12,046 bases of DNA from NCBI GenBank assembly GCA_023249715.1, contig JAHFCA010000026.1:1-12046 (forward strand), given 5' to 3'. Position 1 is the stretch's first letter. Each line of letters opens with the position of its first letter. A model generated the notes under the pieces. It saw only the letters and a program-made list of their open reading frames with translations. It made no database searches and was not told the origin of the DNA. The stretch is from Elusimicrobiota bacterium. Lineage in GTDB: Bacteria; Elusimicrobiota; Elusimicrobia; 2-02-FULL-39-32. Shown in pieces: positions 5,056-12,046 of this stretch. The position numbers and the translations under genes were made by a program.

Positions 5056-7670
5056 AAATCCCTTTTAAAATTTTCTAAAGTTTCCCGTAAATTAGAAACG
5101 TTCTTACCGCCCCCCTGAGCAAAAATATCTTTCCCTCCGGAGCTTCCTTCTATTAGTTTAGCGAATTCTTTGGCAATATTGCTAGCGGTAATCCCGCTGG
5201 AAACACACAGTGCCGGTACGCTCACTACAAAAGACACTTTACCTTCTTGCTGAGTTGCAAGAAGAACGATCCCCGTTTTTAATTTATCCTTTAAATGGTC
5301 TGCCGCTTCTCTTAACCGTTTGATATCTTGGGTTACAATTTCTTCTGCTAAAATTTTAATGGGAGTTTCTCCCACTTTTTTGGGTGTGGTCTTCGCTTTT
5401 TCTAGCAGCTGTGCCCATTGGGAACTTTCTTGGTTTTTTTGAAGGGACCCTAGCTGTTTTTCTAATTCTGCCACCCTTTCTAAAACTTTATCCAGTTTTT
5501 CTGGTGATTCTTCTCGGGTGCTTTTCAATTTGGAGGTAAGGGTCTGCAGAATTTTTTCTTCATTCCGGAAATAATTAAAAGCGGCTTCCCCGGCTACGGC
5601 TTCAATTCTACGCACATTGGAACCAACGGAAGATTCCGCAATAATCTTAAAACTTCCAATTTCTCCCGTGGAGTTGCAATGGGTGCCGCCGCATACTTCC
5701 GTAGAAGCTTCCCCATAGTTCACCACAAAAACTTCTTCTCCATACTTTTCTCCAAAGAAGGCTAAGGCGCCTAAGGAACGGGCTTTTTCTAGACTCCCTA
5801 AAGAACGCGTCCTTGGGATGTTATCCAAAATATTCCTGGTCACTTCTTCCTCTATCTTAAAGATCTCTTCTTGAGTGAGAGCTTTGGGGTAGGTAAAATC
5901 GAAGCGCAACTTTTGAGGCGCTACATAGGAGCCCGCTTGAGTGACCTGCGGGCCTAAAATTTTTCTTAAAGCGGCATGCAGTAAATGAGTCGCGGTGTGG
6001 TGGCGCATCGTGCGATGGCGTAAAGAAACATCTACTGTCACATGGAGCAGTTGGGAGAGCATTATTCTCCCTCCCTTAACTTTTACGGAATGCACAATAA
6101 AATCTTCTACCGGTTTTTGAGTATCTAGAACCTCAGCAAAAATTTTGTTCTCTTGGGATTCTAAAATTCCTCTATCTCCTACTTGTCCGCCGCTTTCTCC
6201 ATAAAAAGAGCTTTCCGATAAAACAACTTCCCCTGATTCCCCTGAATTTAACTCTTTTACTTCTTTCCCTTCCTTAAGCAGGGCCAATACTTTGGCATTT
6301 ACAGAAAGCGTTTCATACCCTTTAAAAGGAATGTTGCCCAATTTTTTCTTTAGCTGGGTATAGAGAGTAACATCCGTTTGACCGGAACCTTTCCAGCCTT
6401 TACGAGCCGTTTCAGTCGCCGTTTTCTTCGCCGTCTCGTATTCTTCTTCAGAAAATTTCAGTTCTCCGCCCCAGTCGCGCACAATCTCCTTTTGAATTTC
6501 CTTGTCGAGGCCATAGGTGTCATAGATATAAAAAACTTTTTCTCCTCTCAGCGTTACTGCTTTCCCTTTTTGTTTTACCGCTTCTTCCAGAGCATGGGTT
6601 CCCACTTCTATGGTTGATAACGAATTTTTTTCTTCTGTTTCTATAATGGACTCTATATTCTTGCTCCGTTCTTTTAATTCGGGATAAGCGCTCCCCATCT
6701 CTTTAACAATAACAGAAACCAGACGGTTTAAAAATGGTTCCTTTTTCCCATGAACCCAACCTTGCCGGATCGCTCTCCGGATGAGCCGCCGCAAGACATA
6801 ACCCCGCCCTTCGTTGGAGGGTAAAATACCGTCCATAATTAAAAATGTGGAGGAGCGGACGTGGTCGGCCACAATGCGTAAAGAGGCTTCCTTGGGGTTC
6901 CCGCCCAAATGGTTTACAATTTCCGCTCCCAATGCTTTGAAATAGTCCGTCTCAAAGGCGGATTCTAAACCGTTAATTACTAAATTAAGCCGTTCCAGTC
7001 CCATTCCCGTATCTATATTTTTTTGCGGCAGGGGCTTTAAACTTTTATCGGCGGTTCTGTCAAATTGAGTAAACACCAAATTCCAAACTTCTAAATAGCG
7101 GTCACAGTCGCAACCGGGGCCCGAGCACTTGTGTGCCGCGCTCTGGTTATCTCCGCGGTCGTAAAGAATTTCCGAGCAGGGGCCGCAGGGGCCGGTCTCG
7201 CCCATATTCCAAAAATTGGACTCTTCTCCTAGCCGCACAATTCTTGAATCTGGAAGAATTTTTTTCCAAATCTTATATGCCTCTTCGTCTTCTTTATAAA
7301 TAGAAGCATAGAGTAAATTGGATTTTAATCCGCACTCTTGAGTTAAAAAATCCCATCCCCAAGGGATAGCTTCCTCCTTAAAATAGTCTCCAAAAGAAAA
7401 ATTTCCCAGCATTTCAAAAAAAGTGAGGTGGCGGCTAGTGAGGCCTACTCGATCAATGTCAGAAGTACGCAAGCATCTTTGGCAGGAAGCGGCGCGTTCT
7501 AGGGGGGTTGCCGCTTGTCCTAAGAAATGTTTTTTAAACTGAACCATTCCAGCCGAAGTAAAAAGAAGGGATGGATCGGCCGTAGGAATAAGAGAGTCAG
7601 AGGGGACTATCTTATGTTCTTTCTGTTTAAAGTAGTTTAGAAACTTACTCCTAATCTCGTTGGTTTTCAA
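5046..7670 (-). CDS. alaS: Alanyl-tRNA synthetase
   Basis: An 874-aa class II synthetase, the usual full bacterial length, that charges tRNA-Ala with alanine in the cytosol and clears mischarged Ser/Gly. The catalytic core shows LLFTSAGMVQFKKHF (35-49), RHLTFFEMLGNFSFGDYF (80-97), GPCGPCSEI (160-168) and GMGLERL (222-228). The editing domain has the zinc/water ligand set H558-x3-H562 and C660/H664 (CGGTHC). The C-terminal C-Ala part has GGKDIFAQGGGK (846-857). A cysteine cluster (C182, C187, C189) is of a type seen in many AlaRS. The start is TTG at 7668-7670: an in-frame TGA lies directly before it and no ATG occurs before the conserved core. The ribosome site is weak (AAAGAG). Repeat element B ends 12 bp upstream. 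The stop codon lies inside tRNA-Arg. Confidence 0.97.
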   Translation of the reverse strand: MKTNEIRSKFLNYFKQKEHKIVPSDSLIPTADPSLLFTSAGMVQFKKHFLGQAATPLERAASCQRCLRTSDIDRVGLTSRHLTFFEMLGNFSFGDYFKEEAIPWGWDFLTQECGLKSNLLYASIYKEDEEAYKIWKKILPDSRIVRLGEESNFWNMGETGPCGPCSEILYDRGDNQSAAHKCSGPGCDCDRYLEVWNLVFTQFDRTADKSLKPLPQKNIDTGMGLERLNLVINGLESAFETDYFKALGAEIVNHLGGNPKEASLRIVADHVRSSTFLIMDGILPSNEGRGYVLRRLIRRAIRQGWVHGKKEPFLNRLVSVIVKEMGSAYPELKERSKNIESIIETEEKNSLSTIEVGTHALEEAVKQKGKAVTLRGEKVFYIYDTYGLDKEIQKEIVRDWGGELKFSEEEYETAKKTATETARKGWKGSGQTDVTLYTQLKKKLGNIPFKGYETLSVNAKVLALLKEGKEVKELNSGESGEVVLSESSFYGESGGQVGDRGILESQENKIFAEVLDTQKPVEDFIVHSVKVKGGRIMLSQLLHVTVDVSLRHRTMRHHTATHLLHAALRKILGPQVTQAGSYVAPQKLRFDFTYPKALTQEEIFKIEEEVTRNILDNIPRTRSLGSLEKARSLGALAFFGEKYGEEVFVVNYGEASTEVCGGTHCNSTGEIGSFKIIAESSVGSNVRRIEAVAGEAAFNYFRNEEKILQTLTSKLKSTREESPEKLDKVLERVAELEKQLGSLQKNQESSQWAQLLEKAKTTPKKVGETPIKILAEEIVTQDIKRLREAADHLKDKLKTGIVLLATQQEGKVSFVVSVPALCVSSGITASNIAKEFAKLIEGSSGGKDIFAQGGGKNVSNLRETLENFKRDLHL

Positions 7671-7682
7671 TCAGCGCTCTTT

Positions 7683-7798
7683 AACCTGGATATTGCGTTA
7701 GAAAATGGAATTCGACGAAAAATAGTGATATTTTTTCTTCACAAAAAACATCACTCTTTTTCGTCTCGGTTCTCATTTTCTAACGCAATATCCGGGTT
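7683..7798 (-). repeat. Palindromic MITE-like element, copy B (116 bp)
   Basis: The terminal inverted repeats at 7683-7700 and 7781-7798 match those of copy A with one change (AACCTGG for AACCCGG). The whole element folds into one long hairpin with a 6-nt apical loop (7737-7742) between T6 and A6 runs. On the minus strand it aligns with copy A end to end, except for the 48 nt that A carries in this loop. It lies between the stop of the 115-aa gene (3 bp away) and the TTG start of alaS (12 bp away), with the same end facing the downstream gene as in copy A. A TTAA directly precedes the left end and TTTAA spans the right boundary. Confidence 0.85.
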
Positions 7799-7801
7799 TA
7801 A

Positions 7802-8149
7802 TTAATTTTTCAGATTCTCGGTAGCCATGCAGCGAACTTCTTTGCTCTTTTTATATTTCCCCGAGACTAATTTTTTTCTGGCCACGCAGGTGTGCGTTCC
7901 GAGAGGAATATCTTTCCAATCGTACCAATAGTAGCCTTGATCGCCGCGGCATTCCACCCAAGGTTGGTTATCAATAGAAACTTCTACAGGGCTTCCATTG
8001 CTCGCCCCGATGCGCATCGTATATTCCTGCGGCAATATTTTATCTCCATTCTGAGGATAATCTATTACCACATACTCTTTTACTTTTATCGGACTCGTTT
8101 TTTTAGTCGCAATTCTTTTTTTTAATTTATCTATGTCTATTAGTACCAT
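7802..8149 (-). CDS. Small beta-rich protein of unknown function (115 aa)
   Basis: I cannot name this 115-aa protein. It starts with a lysine-rich helix-like stretch (1-25), then a segment that reads as one Ig-like or carbohydrate-binding beta-sandwich. This runs from EYVVIDYPQNGDKI (25-38) through MRIGASNGSPVEVSIDNQ, the aromatic DQGYYWYDWKDIPLGTHTC and a final strand pair ending near residue 108. The aromatic cluster YYWYDW would suit contact with a glucan. There is no signal peptide or membrane helix, so it is probably cytosolic. The start is well supported: AGGAGG at 8159-8164 lies 9 nt before ATG. It follows the GH57 gene by 24 bp, and DUF4912 precedes that, so it is the last gene of a likely alpha-glucan operon. 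A role in glycogen binding or in positioning the GH57 enzyme is inference. Confidence 0.8.
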   Translation of the reverse strand: MVLIDIDKLKKRIATKKTSPIKVKEYVVIDYPQNGDKILPQEYTMRIGASNGSPVEVSIDNQPWVECRGDQGYYWYDWKDIPLGTHTCVARKKLVSGKYKKSKEVRCMATENLKN

Positions 8150-8173
8150 CTTTTTACACCTCCTAACTCTGCC

Positions 8174-9772
8174 TTACCCCTTGTTCGAGAATACCTTATA
8201 GTCGATATTCGGGAATATATTGTCTCGGTGTTCACACTCTTTAACAAACTCTTCATTTAAAGAGTGCCCCAAGAATTCCCCTTCCAACGTTAGAAATCTA
8301 TGAATATGATCTCTGGTTCGTTTTTCAGAATAGTGCGGAGCCGTTCCAGCTGTCATTAAAAATGCCCAGTCCGAAGCTTGCGCCAAGAGAACTTCCCGCG
8401 CCATTTGGTTTAGGGCTCTATATTCCAAGTGAGAAAGACTGCCGTTAGAGTTCATTTCGCTTAAGATAATCATTTTTTCTGTAATTTTATGAATATGGCG
8501 GTAGATCCAGTCGTTTGTTCCATTGAGCCACACTTCGTAATAACCCTTGTCTCCCCAGGAAGAGTTGCAGGGTTGGGTCACTTGGTGATGCGTATGCTTT
8601 TTTAGGTATTCGCTGGGAGTAATCGCCTGAAAAACATTCTGGTCATAGGCAATTTTTCTAAAAATATAGTCCAAGAATTGCGGTCCCTCATACCACCAAT
8701 GGCCAAAGAGCTCCGCATCGTACATTGAAACAACGATCGGTTCTTTTCCTAACATAGAATGAAGATGCTCTATCTGATGCACTCGGTTAAACACAAAGTT
8801 GCCCGCATGTTCTGCCGCTGCTTCCCTCGCTAAATCTGGATTATACGGTTCCTTATTTTCTAAGGGAACTTTGCCTGTAATTCTATGATATTTGAGTCCC
8901 AAATTTCTACGAATGCCGTCCGGATGAAGATAGGGCTTCACATAATTATATTCTAAGTCGTAGCCAATATCTCTATAGAATTCTCTGTAGGAATAGTCCC
9001 CGGGATATCCCTTTTCCGCGCTCCAAACCTGCTGGGCCGATTCCATATCTCTGGCAAAAGCGGCGACTCCGCTGGGAGTAATCACGGGCGCAAAAACTCC
9101 GTATTTCGGCCGCGGGTTGCCGAATAGAATTCCATGAGAATCTAAAAAGAAGTAACGAATCCCCTCGTCCTTTAAAATTTCATCTACGCCTTTTGTATAG
9201 GCGCATTCCGCCAACCAAATCCCTTCTGGTTTTCTGCCAAAAACTTCTTTGTAGTGAGAGACGCCCACTCTTACTTGCGCTGCCTGAGCTTTTTTATCGA
9301 GCATTAAGGGTAAAAAACCATGAGTGGCGCAGCAGGTCGTAATTTCTATAACGCCCGCATCCTGTAAATATTTAAAGCCCATGGCGACGTTGTTCTGATA
9401 TTTTTCAAAGAGTTCTCGGCACCGCTTCAGGCGGTTTTCGTACATTTTGGCAACCGTATGAAATTGCGGGCTATTCTGTGTGCGCCAGACTTCCTTTTCT
9501 GTAAGTTCAATGAGTTTGTTGAGGTGGCGTAAATACCGGCTTTGTAAAAGCGGGTCGCACATCATGCTCGTTAAGGTGGGAGATAGGTCTATGGTAAAAC
9601 GAAAATGAATTTTTTCGTGTAAGAGCCGTTCGCTAAAATCTAGGATGGGGAGGTAACATTCCGTAAGAGCTTCAAAAAACCAATCCTCTTCCAAAAAATG
9701 TTCGTGCTCCGGATGCCGAATATACGGTAAATGCGCATGAAGCACTAAACACCAGTAACCTTTGGGGTTCAT
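8174..9772 (-). CDS. GH57 family 1,4-alpha-glucan branching enzyme-like protein
   Basis: A 532-aa glycoside hydrolase family 57 protein of the branching-enzyme type (close in length and motif layout to Thermococcus TK1436). HAHLPY at 12-17 is the first GH57 motif. IWLAECAY (185-192) carries the predicted nucleophile E189. YDAELFGHWWYEGP (351-364) carries the acid/base D352. The C-terminal part (about 415-520) is the helical domain typical of these enzymes. It is expected to transfer alpha-1,4-glucan chains to form alpha-1,6 branches on glycogen in the cytosol; an amylase activity is the main alternative. The ATG starts 3 bp after the DUF4912 stop with no visible Shine-Dalgarno, indicating translational coupling. 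The DUF4912-GH57 pair recurs in several deep bacterial lineages, to my knowledge without a described joint function. Confidence 0.92.
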   Translation of the reverse strand: MNPKGYWCLVLHAHLPYIRHPEHEHFLEEDWFFEALTECYLPILDFSERLLHEKIHFRFTIDLSPTLTSMMCDPLLQSRYLRHLNKLIELTEKEVWRTQNSPQFHTVAKMYENRLKRCRELFEKYQNNVAMGFKYLQDAGVIEITTCCATHGFLPLMLDKKAQAAQVRVGVSHYKEVFGRKPEGIWLAECAYTKGVDEILKDEGIRYFFLDSHGILFGNPRPKYGVFAPVITPSGVAAFARDMESAQQVWSAEKGYPGDYSYREFYRDIGYDLEYNYVKPYLHPDGIRRNLGLKYHRITGKVPLENKEPYNPDLAREAAAEHAGNFVFNRVHQIEHLHSMLGKEPIVVSMYDAELFGHWWYEGPQFLDYIFRKIAYDQNVFQAITPSEYLKKHTHHQVTQPCNSSWGDKGYYEVWLNGTNDWIYRHIHKITEKMIILSEMNSNGSLSHLEYRALNQMAREVLLAQASDWAFLMTAGTAPHYSEKRTRDHIHRFLTLEGEFLGHSLNEEFVKECEHRDNIFPNIDYKVFSNKG

Positions 9773-9775
9773 GGG

Positions 9776-10675
9776 TTAGGGTTGGTACTGTGATTTTCTT
9801 TCTACAGAAATATGAATGGATCTTTCTTCTACCCGGTCTCCCGATATGGCTTTAACAGGGAGGTCTAAGGTCCCGTCCGGTAAAGAAAATTGAAGAGAAA
9901 AAGTTCCGTCTGGAGAAAGTTCAACGGGTCTTCCGGCCACGGTTACAGTGGCGGTGCTTTCTGTGGCGCCGTAAAGAATTAAATCGCAGTCGGCCACCAA
10001 TCGGAATCCCCGCTCTTTTATTCCAAGGAGTTCCAGCGCGCCCACGCCAAAAGAACTCATACCGCTCGAACCTTTCCAAGAAGATATTTGTTGGTTCAGA
10101 GTCAGCCACCGTTGCGTCAAAATGCGGGCGAGCTCCAAAGATCCCATGCCTACTTTTCCTCCGCCCGAAGCTTCTAGAACTCTTTCTAATTCATCTTTAA
10201 TTGAGACCCATTTTTCATCGATACTATTGGATACTCTAGCCATGGGTAAGGTAATGAGATTCGATTTAGCAATCAGGATAAAACGTCCATCTGCGGCTTT
10301 AAGCCCTAACTCCACATACCAAGAACTCCCTTCTTCTTCCGCGTTTAGATACCAGTTTTTGGCGTCTAAGGCAATGGTAACATCGATGGTTTTTACGGGT
10401 TTCAAATCGTCCGAGATTTGTACCATCCGCAAAGTGGATTGAGAAGAATAGAAAATATCTTCCCCATAAAGCCGTTTAATTTCTTGAATGGTTTGGTCGG
10501 TAACTTCCCAATAAGTGTACATCCAGTGCGGATCCCGAGGAAGAAGGGCAATTTTAGTTTCGCCATACGTTTCGGGGATGGGGGCTCCCTTGTCGACAAA
10601 TACAGAACTTAAGTCTTGCGCGCTTTTAGCGCCGCCCATGGAAGTGGGTCCAGATTTTAATGTTTGTTCACTCAT
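9776..10675 (-). CDS. DUF4912 domain protein
   Basis: A 299-aa protein. The DUF4912 segment is recognised by the tryptophan-rich LLPRDPHWMYTYWEV (44-58) and the beta-rich region to about residue 160. A linker follows, then a C-terminal Ig-like segment (about 215-295) with LILYGATESTATVTVAGRPVEL-type strands and PDGTFSLQFSLPDG. No signal peptide or membrane helix is seen. The domain has no established biochemical role; its aromatic residues and its position before a GH57 enzyme suggest binding of glucan or scaffolding of that enzyme, which is inference. The start is set by AGGAG at 10684-10688, 8 nt before ATG. It is the first gene of the DUF4912-GH57-115aa cluster, 162 bp after purH, so a promoter may lie in that gap. 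The first 30 residues look disordered. Confidence 0.88.
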   Translation of the reverse strand: MSEQTLKSGPTSMGGAKSAQDLSSVFVDKGAPIPETYGETKIALLPRDPHWMYTYWEVTDQTIQEIKRLYGEDIFYSSQSTLRMVQISDDLKPVKTIDVTIALDAKNWYLNAEEEGSSWYVELGLKAADGRFILIAKSNLITLPMARVSNSIDEKWVSIKDELERVLEASGGGKVGMGSLELARILTQRWLTLNQQISSWKGSSGMSSFGVGALELLGIKERGFRLVADCDLILYGATESTATVTVAGRPVELSPDGTFSLQFSLPDGTLDLPVKAISGDRVEERSIHISVERKSQYQP

Positions 10676-10688
10676 CTTCTTAACTCCT

Positions 10689-10801
10689 ATTCAAAAATAT
10701 TGTAAAAATCGGTGAAGTACTAATGTTTTACTTTAATATAAAATGGGAAGAACCTATTTTTGAATGAATGGTTTGTGTTTAAAATTTACTACATCACCGA
10801 T
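10689..10801. promoter_or_regulatory. A/T-rich intergenic region with two interleaved inverted repeats
   Basis: The gap between purH and the DUF4912 gene holds two inverted-repeat pairs. ATTCAAAAATA at 10689-10699 pairs perfectly with TATTTTTGAAT at 10755-10765. ATCGGTGA at 10708-10715 pairs with TCACCGAT at 10794-10801. The pairs are interleaved rather than nested, so as RNA only one could form unless as a pseudoknot; as DNA they could be operator half-sites. The region lies where the promoter of the glucan operon is expected, but no convincing -35/-10 pair was found and no terminator with a T-run follows purH. Confidence 0.35.
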
Positions 10802-10837
10802 AAATTGTCAAATGGATCTCTTATAAAAACACCCCTT

Positions 10838-12046
10838 TTAATGGCGGAAATGACGCACTCCTGTAAATATCATGGCGATATTGTGTTCATTGGCAGCCTC
10901 TATAGATTCCTGATCCCGAATGCTGCCTCCCGGTTCTACAATAGCGGAAACTCCCACTTTGGCCGCTTCGTCCACGCAGTCGCGGAACGGAAAAAATCCG
11001 TCGGAGGCCAAAACCAAAGGCAGTTTACTTTGTTGGTTTAATTTTTCAAGAACTGTCGGCACCGTTTCAGCCAGTTTTATTCCCGCTTTATCGATGGCAA
11101 TTTTTAAGGAGTCTACACGGCTGGTTTGACCGGTGCCAATCCCTTGAGAAACGGTTCCCTTCGCTAAAACAATGGCATTCGATTTTACATGTTTAGAGAC
11201 TCTCCAGGAAAAATCTAAAGAGTAGAGTTCTTCCATGGTGGGAGCTCTTTTAGTTACCACCTTGGACGAGCTACCGCTCCCTCCTGCTAAATTTTCTAAA
11301 GAAAGATCCCTCTCTTGTAAAAGGTATCCCCCCGAAATTTTTTTAATATCAAATTCAAAGGGAAGGGTTAGAGTCGTTTTTTGCCGTAGCACTCTTAAAT
11401 TAGGTTTCTTTTTAAAAAGTTCTAGAGCTCCATTGGTAAAATCGGGAGCGATGACACATTCAAAAAAAGTTTTTAACATGAAATTGGCCGTATCTTCATC
11501 CACTGTATGAGAAAAGCCCACTATTCCCCCAAAAGCGCTTACGGGGTCTGCGCCAAAGGCGAGCTGGAACGCTTCGGCTAAACTTTGACCCATTGCCACC
11601 CCGCAAGGGTTGGTATGTTTTATAATCACGCAACACGGGTTAGAAGAACCCGTGGAAAGTTCCCGTTCTCCGGTCGCTCTGCTGAGCACCAAAGAATTGA
11701 CTATTTCCCAAGCGCTTTCAATATCTAAATAGTTGTTAAAGGAGAGTTCTTTTCCCTGCAACACCTCGGCGTCCGTAATTCCCCATTCCCTTCCCCCCGA
11801 TTCCTTATATAACGAAGCCTTTTGTTGGGGGTTCTCCCCATAGCGTAGATCTGTTATTTTCTTTAGCCCGATCGTGAGCTCTTTGGGGAAGAGTTCGCTC
11901 TGTTTACTCCGCTGAGTGAAATATTTTGCGATCATACTGTCGTAATGGGCGGTATGGGCGAATGCTTTTTGGGCTAACTGCATGCGCGTGGCCAGACTGA
12001 TTGTTTTATTTTCTTTAAGTTCCTCTTGGATGCTTTTATAGTCGGC
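10838..12046 (-). CDS. purH: Bifunctional AICAR transformylase/IMP cyclohydrolase, 5' end off the window
   Basis: The visible 402 residues are the C-terminal three quarters of PurH, which carries out the last two steps of IMP synthesis. The frame is open to the right edge, so the true start is outside; the in-frame ATG at 11983 is internal, because upstream residues (ADYKSIQEELKENKTISLATR) continue the known fold. The end of the IMP cyclohydrolase domain (AFAHTAHYDSMIAKYF) is followed by the transformylase with IIKHTNPCGVA, whose K-H pair matches the catalytic site. DPVSAFGGIVGF and the C-terminal VEPGGSIRDQESIEAANEHN...TGVRHFRH block follow. The reaction uses 10-formyl-tetrahydrofolate in the cytosol. 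It ends 162 bp before the DUF4912 gene. No defects are seen. Confidence 0.96.
   Translation of the reverse strand, partial: ADYKSIQEELKENKTISLATRMQLAQKAFAHTAHYDSMIAKYFTQRSKQSELFPKELTIGLKKITDLRYGENPQQKASLYKESGGREWGITDAEVLQGKELSFNNYLDIESAWEIVNSLVLSRATGERELSTGSSNPCCVIIKHTNPCGVAMGQSLAEAFQLAFGADPVSAFGGIVGFSHTVDEDTANFMLKTFFECVIAPDFTNGALELFKKKPNLRVLRQKTTLTLPFEFDIKKISGGYLLQERDLSLENLAGGSGSSSKVVTKRAPTMEELYSLDFSWRVSKHVKSNAIVLAKGTVSQGIGTGQTSRVDSLKIAIDKAGIKLAETVPTVLEKLNQQSKLPLVLASDGFFPFRDCVDEAAKVGVSAIVEPGGSIRDQESIEAANEHNIAMIFTGVRHFRH

Noticed and set aside
2527..7798. Composite transposon bounded by elements A and B
   Set aside because: No transposase lies between them, and the enclosed genes include housekeeping alaS and a tRNA in normal context.
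10760..11041. Plus-strand ORF of 93 codons over the purH 3' end
   Set aside because: It is antisense to the conserved C-terminal block of PurH and has no recognisable product.

Overview
The window appears to come from a bacterial chromosome of moderate GC content, densely packed with genes. Several features suggest an uncultured candidate-phylum bacterium of the Omnitrophota/Elusimicrobiota kind: a DUF4912 gene paired with a GH57 branching-enzyme-like gene, a divergent myo-inositol-phosphate synthase, a TTG-started alaS, and small conserved proteins of unknown role. This placement is inferred from gene content and is weak. Both edge genes (a class III aminotransferase and purH) are cut by the window.

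Layout. Positions 1-4081 hold four plus-strand genes in a tight cluster: a class III aminotransferase (3' end only), a Gfo/Idh/MocA oxidoreductase, a CDP-alcohol phosphotransferase with a shrunken nucleotidyltransferase-like N-terminus, and a myo-inositol-1-phosphate synthase. The last two steps are what is needed to make an inositol phospholipid. The first two could oxidise and aminate a cyclitol, so the cluster may make an inositol- or aminocyclitol-type polar lipid. From 4085 to the right edge every gene is on the minus strand. In transcription order these are purH (5' end off the window), DUF4912 protein, GH57 enzyme, a 115-aa beta-rich protein, alaS, tRNA-Arg(CCG) and a 226-aa protein of unknown function. 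The DUF4912-GH57-115aa genes look like an alpha-glucan (glycogen) operon.

Two non-coding structures stand out. First, a palindromic MITE-like element occurs twice, at 2527-2690 and 7683-7798. Each copy fills the gap between the stop codon of one gene and the start codon of the next, in the same direction relative to transcription. The two copies show paired base changes in both hairpin arms, and one carries a 48-nt extra hairpin in its apical loop. The first copy also encodes the C-terminus and stop codon of the CDP-alcohol phosphotransferase. Second, the 3' end of tRNA-Arg plus 47 bp of downstream DNA is duplicated as a 63-bp direct repeat. The repeats bracket 113 bp that include a GC-rich, hairpin-rich block, a layout that mimics an integrative element at a tRNA attachment site but with almost no cargo. 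The tRNA-Arg 5' end also overlaps the alaS stop codon.
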